64,000 nt of DNA from the NCBI GenBank assembly GCA_921293015.1, contig OV121084.1, positions 25,482,946 through 25,546,945 of the forward strand. The letters run 5' to 3'. Every line of letters starts with the position of its first letter. Within the stretch, counting starts at the first letter, position 1. The DNA is from Phorcus lineatus. Taxonomy: Eukaryota; Mollusca; Gastropoda; Trochida; Trochidae. Under the pieces are notes generated by a model that saw nothing but the letters and a program-made list of their open reading frames with translations, did not search any database and had not been told where the DNA came from. Both the position numbers and the translations under genes were made by a program. Shown piece by piece: positions 26,501 to 36,594 of the stretch.

Positions 26501-29500
26501 TGTTTTGGTGTTGCAAACGTTTTAAATCTTTTTGTTATCGTTTTCAATTGAATAAAGTTAAAACTAATCTTGGAAATAAGAAATAAGCTGATCTTTCAAA
26601 CTGGTTGCAGTCCAGAAACGAATATATAGACCAAGTCAAACGATGTTGATATTTTCAATAGCGATGGCAAAATTGTAAAATGCAGAGTAAAATTAAAAAA
26701 CTTACGATCTTATCATTTATTCCAAGCAGTCATAGTACATATAGTGTATTTTTAGAGTCAACAAAATTTTGTTATACCCTTGAAATGCCGATAGAACTTT
26801 TTGTTTACACTTCGACAGAGCACATGGCATATTTGAGGGGCTATTCTTTTTGCCACCCTCGTTAAACAAACTCATAACACTGTCAACAGCATGCCGGAGA
26901 ATGGGAAATTTACAGAGGGAGTAAATAGTAAGAGCATAAAATATCAACATGGCGATCGTCACTGACGATTCTCGGAAGTTTGCCTTTATAAAATATTGGA
27001 ATGATTAAAGCTGTTTGTGTAATTTAAGAAAAACATTCATGATTGGAACAGTTATATGAGAAAGGTATTTGAAAATATGTTATTTTTCAAACTGCACCCG
27101 GTGCAGTCCAGTAACTAATTTAGACTGCACAAGACGATTTTCACCTGCACTGGTGCAGTGTTTAAATGACGATTTCGCACCCTGATTTGACATGTATAAT
27201 GTTGAATATCATGTACATTTCATCTAATCTCGTGAAGTAGAATATACATGTATAGTCACATTGGTGGCTACAATGCTATACATGAAATTTCTGCTTGATG
27301 AGATATAAATGTATACTTTTAACAAGCTAATTGATAAAATTGTAAAATAACAAAATAATATAACGAGCGTTTAAAAAACATAAAAAAAATTGTTACCTGG
27401 AATTTCCACCTTAAAATCGTCCTCATCGTCTTGTCCAAACTCAGTGTCATCGTCCTGTTCTGTCTGACCGTTCGGGTCACGCTGCCCTGTGACTGGTTGT
27501 CCTGCGTCTTTAGTAGTATCATCACTATCCACATCATCATCCAAGTCGAATTCAGTTTCATCTAAATCTGTGTCATCTTGAACTTCCTCTTTCTGGAATT
27601 GTAAATATACATCTCAGCATTTGGGTAGATAACTCTCTGTGTTATAGTCAGTTTTATCCTTCTTTTAAAATGAGTATGTTTGAGAATTGTTTATGCTCCT
27701 TTAAAAAGAGCCAAATTACCATATATGTCCTCAATTAAGTTCATTAAGTTACTCTCACCTTTATCTCCAAAATTCCCAAATTGTGCTATTTTCATGTTTT
27801 CATGTATGATAAATGAAAAACAGCCATATAAATAATAGGACATTGAAATTCTGCGTGCATTTTACATGTATGTAAGTTAAAAGGCTTAATTAACAATACT
27901 AATCCCTTTTAACATTTGTGTCTGCTGTGAATAAGTCTGAGTCATTGACGCACATCACGGTCCAGTTTTAGATCACAAATCGAGAATTTAACCTGTTTTA
28001 TTGTCACTATACTGAACTTATAAGAACTAAGACGCTAATTTTGGAAAAAGCACCACCCCCTCAAAAAAAAAAACTATCTATGAAGTTTGGCATGTTTGAC
28101 TCCAACAACATACTCTGTGGCCCTTTAACATTAACCCATAACATACTTCATTAGTCAGTGCAGGACCTTGCTGGGGCTGATTAGCAGGAATGACAACTTG
28201 TTAACAAATGGAATACTTGAGGAACGATCAGAAGCTAACGACAGGAACTCCTGCTTGACGTCTGCATTAGCAAAGGGTTCAAGAACAATTCATACTTTTT
28301 ACATATTATTTATTACCTTTGGAGCTTCTTCTTGTTTGACATCAGCAGGCGGTGATGGATCTGAAATGTGTCAAAAATGATAACAGTTGAAGACATCAAT
28401 CTATCACTGGATTCTGCTCTACATAAATCTGCCGTGGAGATATCTCTTTTGGACGTTAAGCTTCAACCTCCTCTACTCATCAATTTGAATTTCTCAGATA
28501 TTTCAAGAAAAAGTTTTTATATAAGCAATTGCCTATAAGACTAGTATCTATTTAAAAAAGGGATGATATCATAAGATATGATATCAGATTGGCTGTCAGG
28601 CTAGCAGCTATTTCAAGCAAGGGATGATATAATTTCTAGGCTAGAAGCGATTTCAGTGACTGGTTAGAGTTACCTTCTCTTGTCTCGTCTTCATCAGGTA
28701 TCTCAGTGTCGTCTATCTCTGTGTCGTCCCCTCCCCCGCTGTCCGCGGGTGGCTGCTCTACCCCAGCATTCTTCTGCAAACCCAGCTTCGCCTCTATGCT
28801 CAGGTCCTGTGCCAGAACAAAGTCAACAATAACATCTTATCAGTGTATTAAGTAATCATGAAAACTGGCAGGTCGAAAGTATTTTTTTGTCAATTTATAT
28901 GGCACAACTAAAGACAGTGTGATTATATATTTAATATCAAAACAATCTTTACATAACTTCAGTATTCATAAACTCGTCTTGAAGTCACCAAACAAAAATC
29001 GAAATTTCCCTCATCAAAAGTTCATCTTGCTTTAATTGTTCCTGCAAGAAAAGAAATGATAATAATAGAATAAATCAATAAATGATTATATAAATGTTAA
29101 CTTACCTCAGTTGGAATTTCAAATTCTGGATTGTCAACATCAACTTTGAATTCTTTGACAAAACCTTTTGGAAAATATCCTCTTTTACCATTTGGCAACT
29201 AAAAGAGACAAAGAAAATACAAATACAAAAGGGATGAGGTCTAAGATGTTTTGCAATCAATATCTAGTTCACAAAGTTCATCTTTTAGCGTTAATTGAAA
29301 CATTTACAGGTTTCCACATATAAACCATAAACTTACAATATTCAATTAAATATGAAATATGTGTTATCACATAATTCATGAATGACAATACAGATGTGCT
29401 TTTTAAAAAAATCATGCATTTATCCAAATAAAAATAATTTTGAACTTTTTTACCAAACCTCTCATAAGGGTCTTTTAAAAGGGGTAAAAAAAGGATGTGT

Positions 29501-31709
29501 TTACAGTCATAGAAATCTTAACTTACCATTCCTTCCCAATATTCAGGCTTATTTCCAGCAGACTTGCTCATGATTTTTATTATTTGACCTCCTTTGAAGC
29601 TCAAAAACTCTGGTTCCATTTTGCTGAACTTTCTTAGAGTTGTTGCATGTGAAATAACCTCTGAAATGAATAACATTCAAAATAGGTCAACCTTTTGAAT
29701 CTATTAGCATTTTAGTCATTGCCTCATCTTCGTACGGCAAATCTTGAAGCTTTTACGTGGGTAAAAAGCAAATTATACCTGCATGGGTAAGTTAAAAGCA
29801 GGAGGGAGTATGAAAAATGTTTGCAGCGATGTGAAGCAAGTTTTTTGATTTTCACTCTCTTTGGTGTTCTTTGCGTCGTGGACAAGATTGTCTAGGTATA
29901 GATATTGTGTATATATATAACCCTAATTAGGATATGACAGAAGGTATACAATAAGTCCAGCGAGTGATTTGAGAGTACATTATACTACATGTAGACCTTG
30001 TTTCTGATGCAGTCAATCGTCAATATTGGAGGTGTCAAAAAATGTTTTTTGGATCCAGTTCATATGACTCTTGAAAAACAACTTGGTGAGGCATGTCGTG
30101 TTTGACATTCAATATCATATGTTAAGAAGAATGCAAAGTTTTGAAAAAAAATTCAATTCAAACTGTAGGTGACAGATTTATGTAAGTGATAAACTACTTG
30201 GTTGGTGTGCCTAAATATTGGCCTTGTCAAGATAAGACTTGACATTCAACTTCTTCGATAAGCCCATAAACTATTCTTCTGGACTAAATTACAATAATAA
30301 TACTGTTAGGTCGCTAGCAACAGGTAATGAATTTCCTTCATTACAAACCCCGAGTTCTTTTTTGTTTAGGACCCCCTTATCTTCCGGGTTGTATTTGAGG
30401 TCTGCGTTGTATTGGAGGCTGGATTAATACTTTTTCAGACCTTACTTGATTTTTTGAAATCTCCTGATAGTGACAATAAGGAAAATTCAAGTTATTAGGT
30501 GAATTCACTCAGTAAACTCAAGATAATATTACCTGGAAAAGGTAGGGGCCATGGGCACATTAGATGAAAAAATTGCCTGTTCAAATTAGGGGGAAAGGCC
30601 CATTCAAATTTCTGAAAATAATCAAAAGCCCTAAAAATGGCCCTTTGTCAAAGGTGTCTTTTCCTATCCCTGTACCTTTTAATTTTTAATTTAAGACCCA
30701 TGTTATATTTAATTCAGCACGCTATGACCGCAAGGGCTAGGATATATTTGAGACCCAGGTTATATTTATGGAATTGTGGTATTCTTTAATCTACTCAGAT
30801 GCATATGTGAATGGTTCAGACATCCGCATAAAGATATTAGACTTAGTCTTATAGTGAAATTGTAAAATTTAACCTGAGCTCATCAATGTCATACTATGAT
30901 GTGTGACCTTTCCTGTTTAGTTTAAATAGTGATATGAATAATAGATAGCATATTAGAGTTTTCATGCCAAGTACCATTTGTAGCTCACGTGTGAAATGGA
31001 TAAGTGACATTTTTACTCCACTCAATGAGATAGACATAATATTTTGCAAAAACAAAGAAAAAGTCTGTTTTTCTTAGGTCAGGATGCAAAGGTGTTAATG
31101 GTAACCATTTCAAATCTGCAAGCCTATAAAAAAAAAAGGCCTGTAAACATATTTGTTATTGGTTTCTATGAGGTTAAAGGGTTTTAACCCCTACTCTGGA
31201 TTCTAGGCAATGGGTCTCTTGGATCTTAATTGAAAACAACTAAATTCAGTTGCAAAACATGTGGAGTATGTGTGGAGATTATGATTTTTGGTACAGTTTA
31301 TAAATCTAGGAAGAAAATCAATGACAAAAAGAAACAGATGCCAGTGTAATGGAACCCATGTACTAAGAGAGGATAGATCATTGAGAGACAAGCACCCGGG
31401 ATATGTATGATTGTAATACTAGATACCAAACAAAGAGTATCTATAAAAATGATAATGATCCATCGAGTATTTGCATAGCATTTAGCAGTTTTAACATGCG
31501 AAATAGAACAACACCGGGTCAAAATGTCAGCACATTATTTTTCGTATCTTCGGCGGCTTGAAAGATCAAATCAACATTCATTATATGTCATGATACGTAC
31601 CTTCGCATTTTTTGTCAGCACATAATCTTAGATTTGATATCTTAGACCCTAAAACAATGTTAAACGTTAATAATAGAAGATACGCTGGCACCTTGCTGTA
31701 AGCTGCCAT
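7135..31709 (-). CDS. MIA3: TANGO1/MIA3, transport and Golgi organization protein 1, 28 coding exons, 1618 aa
   Basis: ER exit site receptor that recruits COPII to bulky cargo such as procollagen. I spliced it by GT-AG boundaries; 4857 coding bases, all phases agree. Exons (minus): 31709-31601, 29660-29527, 29198-29106, 28806-28674, 28360-28317, 27592-27397, 24953-24867, 21802-19662, 19393-19265, 18507-18477, 17978-17890, 16994-16917, 16532-16422, 16208-16137, 15952-15816, 15266-15176, 14186-14123, 13504-13452, 12951-12861, 12236-12098, 11699-11598, 10997-10937, 10810-10775, 9794-9727, 9192-9113, 8536-8458, 8097-7772, 7217-7135. Order of parts: signal peptide, MIA-type SH3 to about residue 110, acidic region, Gln-rich luminal region, membrane segment near 1003-1020, coiled coils 1023-1450, proline-rich tail. 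Diagnostic strings are LCADKKC near the N-terminus, KMMDVSR, and NEKKAHENW in the second coiled coil. Vertebrate MIA3 is somewhat longer (about 1.9 kb of codons). Missing tiny exons cannot be excluded. Confidence 0.93.
8707..8796. repeat. 23-bp tandem repeat, about four copies
   Basis: Unit AAATAAGGAAATATGGCACAT repeated with a 23-bp period in the intron between TANGO1 exons 25 and 26. Confidence 0.85.
9907..10382. mobile_element. Full-length family-A MITE, 476 bp
   Basis: TTAAAAAGCCACTCCGAGAG at the left, TCACGGAGTGGCTCTTTAA at the right. Opposite orientation to the copy at 2257-2733 and collinear with it along its length. Sits in the intron between TANGO1 exons 23 and 24. Confidence 0.8.
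15560..15785. repeat. Partial family-B-related repeat in TANGO1 intron
   Basis: Matches the stretch at about 34250-34440 with moderate divergence. Shared words include AAATGGC(T/C)GCCA, ACACATTTGGCATAAA and CTACCT(T/C)AA(G/A)TGATTAAAA. It ends CCCCTTTAAAG, as a family-B terminus would. Confidence 0.55.
17570..17750 (-). mobile_element. tRNA-derived SINE head (fragment)
   Basis: On the minus strand, TGGTCAAGTGGGTAAG (A-box-like) is followed about 60 bp later by GGTTTGAACCC (B-box-like), with tRNA-like spacing including a long variable region. The acceptor stem does not pair well, so this is a pol III promoter relic, not a tRNA gene. It lies in the intron between TANGO1 exons 11 and 12. Confidence 0.5.
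18690..19264. repeat. Degenerate 24-bp minisatellite beside TANGO1 exon 9
   Basis: About two dozen imperfect units of type GATATCAGTGACCTACCCCA plus CAGA. Read on the minus strand each intact unit carries TCTGTGGGGTAGGTCACTG, closely matching the exon 9 donor (TCTGTGGG|GTAGGTAACT). The array therefore begins at the splice site itself. A + strand frame with 8-residue ISVTYPTE periods is a by-product and soon stops. Confidence 0.85.
19265..19393 (-). other. MIA3: TANGO1 exon 9: membrane segment
   Basis: 43 codons: LPPSIQSLLEQEPLGLSP, then a roughly 24-residue hydrophobic run (TFCVLMMIASLISLVTVSLC) ending in Cys-rich SCFCG. It places the preceding domains in the ER lumen and the coiled coils in the cytosol. 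The preceding LEGGIKSIIGQLPPSIQSLL may be the partial intramembrane hairpin described for TANGO1. The exon's 5' splice site is also the first unit of the adjoining minisatellite. Confidence 0.9.
19662..21802 (-). other. MIA3: TANGO1 exon 8: 2.1 kb luminal exon with Gln/His-rich tract
   Basis: A single 2141-bp exon. Its N-terminal third (coding about 21340-21730) is an interrupted Gln/His/Asn tract with pure CAG/CAA runs up to ten Gln. The rest is acidic and Thr/Pro-rich, with no fold I recognise, ending in GVMGRLEGGIKSIIGQ just before the membrane exon. Other family members also have one very long luminal exon, but the polyglutamine region looks lineage-specific. Opposite-strand frames of 60-135 codons across this exon are shadows of the CAG-rich composition. 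Confidence 0.9.
23950..24220. repeat. Dispersed repeat E, copy 1
   Basis: Matches 61190-61455 with moderate divergence; shared words include GTCAACATTTAC, TTATTGCGTCAGCTCC and CCTCGGTCAGTTT. It lies in the large intron between TANGO1 exons 7 and 8. The last 90 bp are best conserved. Confidence 0.7.
24507..24530. repeat. Poly-C tract
   Basis: Uninterrupted C run of about 22, then ACCCCC, inside a TANGO1 intron. Such G/C homopolymers on a transcribed strand can form quadruplex or triplex structures and are prone to sequencing error. Confidence 0.9.
25987..27184 (-). mobile_element. hAT-like non-autonomous element, 1198 bp, with 5-bp flanking repeat
   Basis: Termini CAGGGTACGAATTCG (left) and CAGGGTGCGAAATCG (right, other strand) match at 13 of 15 bases and have the CAGGGT start typical of hAT elements. 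ATTTG directly flanks both ends (25982-25986 and 27185-27189). Sub-terminal CTGCACC/GGTGCAG palindromes recur at both ends. It contains one credible 5' coding exon (26111-26365), but no transposase core, so it looks internally deleted. hAT elements usually make 8-bp duplications, so the 5-bp one makes the superfamily call tentative. It sits in the TANGO1 intron 24954-27396, same strand. Confidence 0.7.
26111..26365 (-). CDS. N-terminal exon of a transposon protein with PIP box (partial)
   Basis: 84 codons from ATG at 26365 to an in-frame stop. The start reads MSKQAGQSKLLQFFTKTDK; QSKLLQFF fits the PCNA-interacting consensus QxxLxxFF exactly. The remainder is Ser/Glu/Lys-rich and ends in a basic VKKTKT stretch. 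N-termini of this type occur in hAT/zinc-finger-MYM-like transposase proteins of invertebrates. A GTAAAA donor near 26155 may splice to a transposase exon now deleted. The start at the second Met is preferred because the frame upstream is hydrophobic and unlike the rest. Probably a relic. Confidence 0.5.
   Translation of the reverse strand: MSKQAGQSKLLQFFTKTDKTDKKDRDNLNETVPEASSSSAEQITENFTEIQESTSLPRSSEKRASEHIDVQPNVKKTKTYSFRF
27665..28128. mobile_element. Family-B MITE, TTAA-bounded, 464 bp
   Basis: Starts TTAAAATGAGTATGTTTGAG and ends CATACTCTGTGGCCCTTTAA. Internal words (GAAAAACAGCCATATAAAT, TTTTAGATCACAAATC) are shared with the copies at 33935 and 52618. No coding frame. It lies in the intron between TANGO1 exons 5 and 6. 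Confidence 0.7.
29106..31709 (-). other. MIA3: TANGO1 exons 1-3: signal peptide and MIA-type SH3 domain
   Basis: Exon 1 encodes MAAYSKVPAYLLLLTFNIVL (signal peptide) followed by LCADKKC, the opening cysteine motif of the MIA SH3 fold. Exon 2 adds the FLSFKGGQIIKIMSK and PEYWEGM strands; exon 3 adds LPNGKRGYFPKGFVKEF, matching the G-x-x-G-x-F-P end of SH3 domains. In the family this luminal domain binds cargo or HSP47 in the ER lumen. Intron 1 (29661-31600) shows no further gene. Confidence 0.92.
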
Positions 31710-31730
31710 GTTGTTAGTCCGCACTCGTTA

Positions 31731-31737
31731 CACGTCA
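31731..31737 (-). promoter_or_regulatory. UPRE/CRE-like TGACGTG element at TANGO1 start
   Basis: TGACGTG on the minus strand, 22 bp upstream of the TANGO1 ATG. This core is bound by XBP1/ATF6 and CREB3-family bZIP factors, which control secretory-pathway genes. It lies in the probable 5' UTR or core promoter. A 7-mer can occur by chance. Confidence 0.35.
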
Positions 31738-32958
31738 GCTGATAAATTATAAATAATGACCGCTCCCTTAAGAAGCCTACGACCATATGATTTACTTAAA
31801 TCGATCATTATCACGGTCTGAACCGACAGTAACAAGTATTTTATATTTTACAGAAGTTATTATTCTAATAACTATATTTTTAAAAAGACAGATTTTGGAC
31901 GAAAATATGTGTTTGAGCGTTCCAGGGACCAGTTATTGTTGAATAAGGCTCTGAAAGGAAAAAGAGAGACTTTGATCAATTTATTCTCGTGTATATGTTT
32001 ATAATACTAGCTTACTCTGTTTTGTAGAGATTTGATATCATTTATACATATCTATATATATATTAATATCCCTACGCTTATCAGTATTGCAAGCTTACAT
32101 TAAACGACCAACAAAATAATATACAATATACAAGTACATTTCCATTAGTTTTCATGACACGTTTGATAAGACATTTACGAGACGATTAGACCTCATATTT
32201 TTGTTCACATTTACATTTTGATCAATGTCTAGGATCAATTTATTGCCTCCGTAATTATTTTCTTCTCAGAGCTTTTTGGGAGATAAAAACTACAGGCCCG
32301 GCCACTTCTATGAGTATTTAATTAGTCCATACCATTTGTCAGTGTTTAGAATGATAATAATAATGTTTAAAATATGTAATTTATGAAATATTGTATGCAA
32401 ATTTTTTGTTTTTTTACATCACATGTAGATGTGACTTAAAATGTCAGTTTAAATATTGATTAAATGAATTTTACGACAATTAAACTTATTGACATATAAT
32501 CATTGGATATGAAAACTTTTAAAACTGTCTATAAGTTTTTGAAGAATCTATTTCAATTCCATGAATTCAGAACTAAATTCCGTTAGAAACCTTTCCAGTA
32601 ACTGCTAAAGGGCTGCTGTGTACAAGAAAAGATAAATGAATTTTCTTGAATAAAAATAGATATATTTACATCAATCACCATAAGCACGACTAGCTGTGAC
32701 GGTAATGCATAAGAGTATTTGTGACGACAAAAATATATTCACTACCTTACTACTAAGACACTTTATTTGAAAGTGTCATGGTATTTATAATTACCATTTT
32801 AGCAATGGTGATGAAAAATCTGTAATGGTAGTGAAAACTAATAGGTAGTTTGATCTAAGTAATACCGCAGGAGCAAATTTCTGCATTGATGTATTCGAGA
32901 CTTTGGTAAAAATATGCAAAAACAAAAATCACTTTAAAGTCTTAAAAAAAGTCATCTC
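31738..32958. other. TANGO1 upstream intergenic sequence
   Basis: AT-rich and without credible coding frames. It should contain distal promoter sequence of TANGO1, but apart from the TGACGTG element I see no clear motif. Confidence 0.4.
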
Positions 32959-33287
32959 TTAAAGAGCCACTCCGTGAGTTGTTGGAGTCATATATGCCAA
33001 ACTTAATCAATTGTGTCATTTGATCGCGATCGAAGTATCGAATGTTACCTAAAAGACAGATTTTAAAGCTTATATGTTTTTTACAGTGACAAGATGACGG
33101 TAGAAAGTCTACCTCTGTGCATTTATAAGACTGTTTTTAGATTTTCATGGAAAACCAGTATTTGTCATAAATATGACTTTTGGATATGAAAAGTTTTGTT
33201 TTTTTGATTTTATATCACCACATATGACATTTAGGTTCGTATCAAAGGCAGATAATATGTTATGAAACTCACGGAGTGGCTCTTTAA
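32959..33287. mobile_element. Internally deleted family-A MITE, 329 bp
   Basis: Begins TTAAAGAGCCACTCCGTGAG and ends TCACGGAGTGGCTCTTTAA. About 150 bp of the centre, including the GTCCGGTTTTCGATCA block, is missing relative to the other copies; both ends are intact. Confidence 0.8.
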
Positions 33288-33934
33288 CAGTAAACATTTA
33301 GTAACACATATCTGTCCTCTGTAGTTGACCCCTTCACACTTTGATGGAAAAATATTGTCTATAAATGTTCCTGTTCAGAAATAGTGACAAATTTGATAAT
33401 TTCCCAAAATGATGATATTACATACGAACTCTTACACTATTACACAAACGGTTCTTGGTACGGTCACTGTAGAGAGTGCGTGGTCGAAAAAATAATTTAT
33501 GCTATTGCAGACATTGTGATCCTGAATATAAAAATCTTAATTTGTTTACTATCTACATAGGTTTCCTCATGTTCTGTTGATTAATTACTCCCAAAGATTT
33601 TATAAGAAAAAAAGGAAAAGAAAGTAATTATACATATTTGGTTGCTGCTATAACTCTGCATGAAAATGAAGTGACCCCTAACCTCGACCACACACGTTCG
33701 ACATTCAAAGGGATTTTACGAACGATTCCTCTTTTACATTGAACCGTTATATTGAACTCATTTCAGTACAATTTAAATGGACAGTAGCTTGTTTTTAAGA
33801 TAAAAAGAGTGAAACGGGAAAAGGATTATAAATGTTAACAATTGCAAGACAATAGTTTTTAAACAACAGAAGCATTTCTATACCGAGTGTACCATGTTCA
33901 GTTAACGTGACATAGAGTGTTTTTTATGATTAAT

Positions 33935-34470
33935 AATAAGGCTTAGATTAAAGTTAAAATACCATATGTTCTGAGTCAAACTAAGATCGCCGTTTTTAAC
34001 TTGCACCTTATCTCTAAAATGTTAAAAATTCTTATATTCTTGTTTTCAATGATTATTGAAAAACAGCCATATAAATGTTAGGAAGTCCAATTCTGTGCCC
34101 AGTTTACATAATCTTAGTTAAATGATCTACTTAACATTACCAATCAATATTTGTCTTTGTCTCTGGTGCAAATTAATTTGAAAAGTTACGTTTACGCGCT
34201 ATTGTCCGGTTTTCGATCACAAATCACGACTTTAACTTATCTATACTGATTCATATCCCTACCTCAAATGATTAAAAGGTGTTCACACAAAAATGGCCGC
34301 CAGTAGTTATTCTTGATACTTGATAATTTCGTTTACGACAACGGAAGACCTTTTCTAGTCATAAGATGTTTTACCATCTGAAGATAACACATTTGGCATA
34401 AACTTGTTTATTTAGGCAAATTTGAAGAATAAATTTTTAATGAAACATTTTACTACACCTTTTAGGAAAA
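33935..34470. repeat. Family-B-related element, ends unclear
   Basis: Shares GAAAAACAGCCATATAAAT, TGTGCCCAGTTTACAT and GTCCGGTTTTCGATCACAAAT with family B. The distal 190 bp match the repeat at 15560-15785. No clear TTAA terminus on the left, so it is degraded or chimeric. Confidence 0.6.
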
Positions 34471-36300
34471 TGATTATTTTCGCTTTATCCATGCATAGCA
34501 ATTCTATGCATATTTAGATAAGCATACAATCTCGTAAATATTAACCGTATAAAAGGATGCCAACAAGACGAGGATAGGTGCATTTACTTGTTCATCAATT
34601 AGTTTCTGAAGTTTAGCACTTATTTAGATAAGTATTTGTACAGTTCGTTAATTTTTTTAAATAGAAATCTTCCATTTTCTTCTTCTTTGTAAATATATTG
34701 CCTCGTTATTCACATGTCAAATAATTAATGAGAAAGAAGTGCGTCAGTCAGTAAAGAGATGCTTTGGTAATTGTTGATTCTTTGGCCGATGGTGGTGTAG
34801 ACTAAGATAATGCCCATTACCATGTGTAATGCATCATATAGAATACCTATGTATTAGAGGGTACACCCTGTAAATGTTGTATTACGCCCATTAGTACATT
34901 CACTGATAATCAATACTACATGAATTAAATTTAAAGGTTTGGAAACTATGCTGCGGTTAAATAGACGGATAAAACATAACCCAAGGATGAAAGATGTGTG
35001 CCGTTAGGATTTGCCCAAGGGCCGCAGTGCAGTCATCCCTTATTCTTAATACTGCCTGCGGGGCATGTTTTTTTCATTAATTAAATCGTCAACTATGTAT
35101 GTAAAGACATGATGACAATGATTTTTGAACTGAATAAAAATATACAAAATTTTTTTTTAAAAATCGTCAACTAATAATACATTACGTCCATTCACTGATC
35201 ATGCGAAGGCAGATTATGTACAGGTCAGAAGCGACTGTAAAATGTCCCACAACAAGAAATCAGACCTTGAATATAAAAGGGGCTATGATTGCTGTTCCTT
35301 CAGCTCAGCCGTTGCGGTACAATTGTATGATTATTGGAATAGCGGAGTTAGGCGTATGTGGGTTCGAGATTGCATATGGCGAAAACATTCACAGATTGAA
35401 AACAGATAGTTTGGATTTACTTCATAAGTGAAGGTTAGTGAACACTCTAACTTGAAAAAATATTTTCATTGAAATGAAATTATTCGGAGAGTAATCTTTC
35501 AACATGATATCCTAACTGGCGGGGCGATTATTTTGATAATAACTTGCACCCGAGGGACTTTACGTGAATAATGCCCTTGTTCTGCGTGGCAGAAGAAAAT
35601 ATGAACTGTATCATGCCCCCTAGAACAATAGGCCGTATTATTATTATATTAAGGCCTTAGTTCCATCGGTTAGCATTCGGTACGGGTTTAACAATAAATT
35701 CAAGACCCATATGTCCAAGACCGAGCACAAACCTCATTTTGGACTGTTTTCGGATGCTTACCTACGTCAGCAGGCTCATCCGATGACGACATAGCTTAAA
35801 GGGGAACAACAACCCTAGCCTTTCAGACCTAATTGACCAGCAGTTACGTAATTGCCATAGCCGGGAAAGAGGTCACATGACACAGACTGGGCGCCGGCCA
35901 AGCGAGGTGCGGTCATTGTGACAGGTTGATTTATGATGTTGATTGGCTGATTCATTTTCTTTCGTTATTGAAAATTAGTAAATATCATAATTTTTGTATT
36001 TAAGTGATGAAAATGCAATTATTTCGACATGACTTGAACTATATGCAGGACACATGATATATGATTTAAACAGTATTTTATTTCCATAAAACATGTAATA
36101 CACAACATTCAGAATATATATATATACAAAAAAGGAAAAAGGATTAGCAAACAGGCAGCAAATGCCTATATAAATGCTTCTCCTGAAACAAGCATGAAAA
36201 GATTAAGATATCAAATATATTGGTGGAAATATATATTTGCAATTATTCTTACAAAACTCAAGTTCATATTAAGCATTGTCTACCTTTATACATGGTATAT
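34471..36300. other. Intergenic, no feature recognised
   Basis: No gene I can support. A 76-codon + frame at 35201-35431 has no recognisable motif. The TTTTATTTCC segment near 36070 followed by repetitive AT sequence could be an old LINE 3' end on the minus strand, but this is weak. Confidence 0.4.
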
Positions 36301-36358
36301 TGGTTACTAATTAAGCGACACCGTTGAGCATACAAAGCATACTCTGTGTCACTTTAAA
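36301..36358. repeat. Family-B MITE terminus (fragment)
   Basis: CATACTCTGTGTCACTTTAA at the right matches the family-B end seen at 58010. The rest of the element is absent. Confidence 0.5.
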
Positions 36359-36385
36359 ATTGTCTCACTAGTTATGAATACATAT

Positions 36386-36450
36386 TTCAATTCTTTTATT
36401 TCAGTAAGGTGCCTTACGCCCACATACAATCATATACAAATAAAACAGAA
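36386..36450 (-). repeat. Second LINE 3' end, older copy
   Basis: On the minus strand GTATGTGGGCGTAAGGCACC then TTACTGAAATAAAAGAATTG parallels the 3' end of the larger LINE just upstream (GTACGTGGGCCTAAGGCCTT then TTACGAAATAAAATTGATTG). Confidence 0.65.
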
Positions 36451-36594
36451 TTAGAGAGGAAGTGAATTGACAATGTTTATTCCAGCTCTTCAACTCAATC
36501 AATTCAATCAATTTTATTTCGTAAAAGGCCTTAGGCCCACGTACAATACAGAGTAAACAAATATGTGTATTTATACAGTTGTGGCAATTTACAC

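Noticed and set aside
35201..35431. 76-codon + frame as a gene
   Set aside because: No family motif, no splice or promoter context, and of chance length for this composition.
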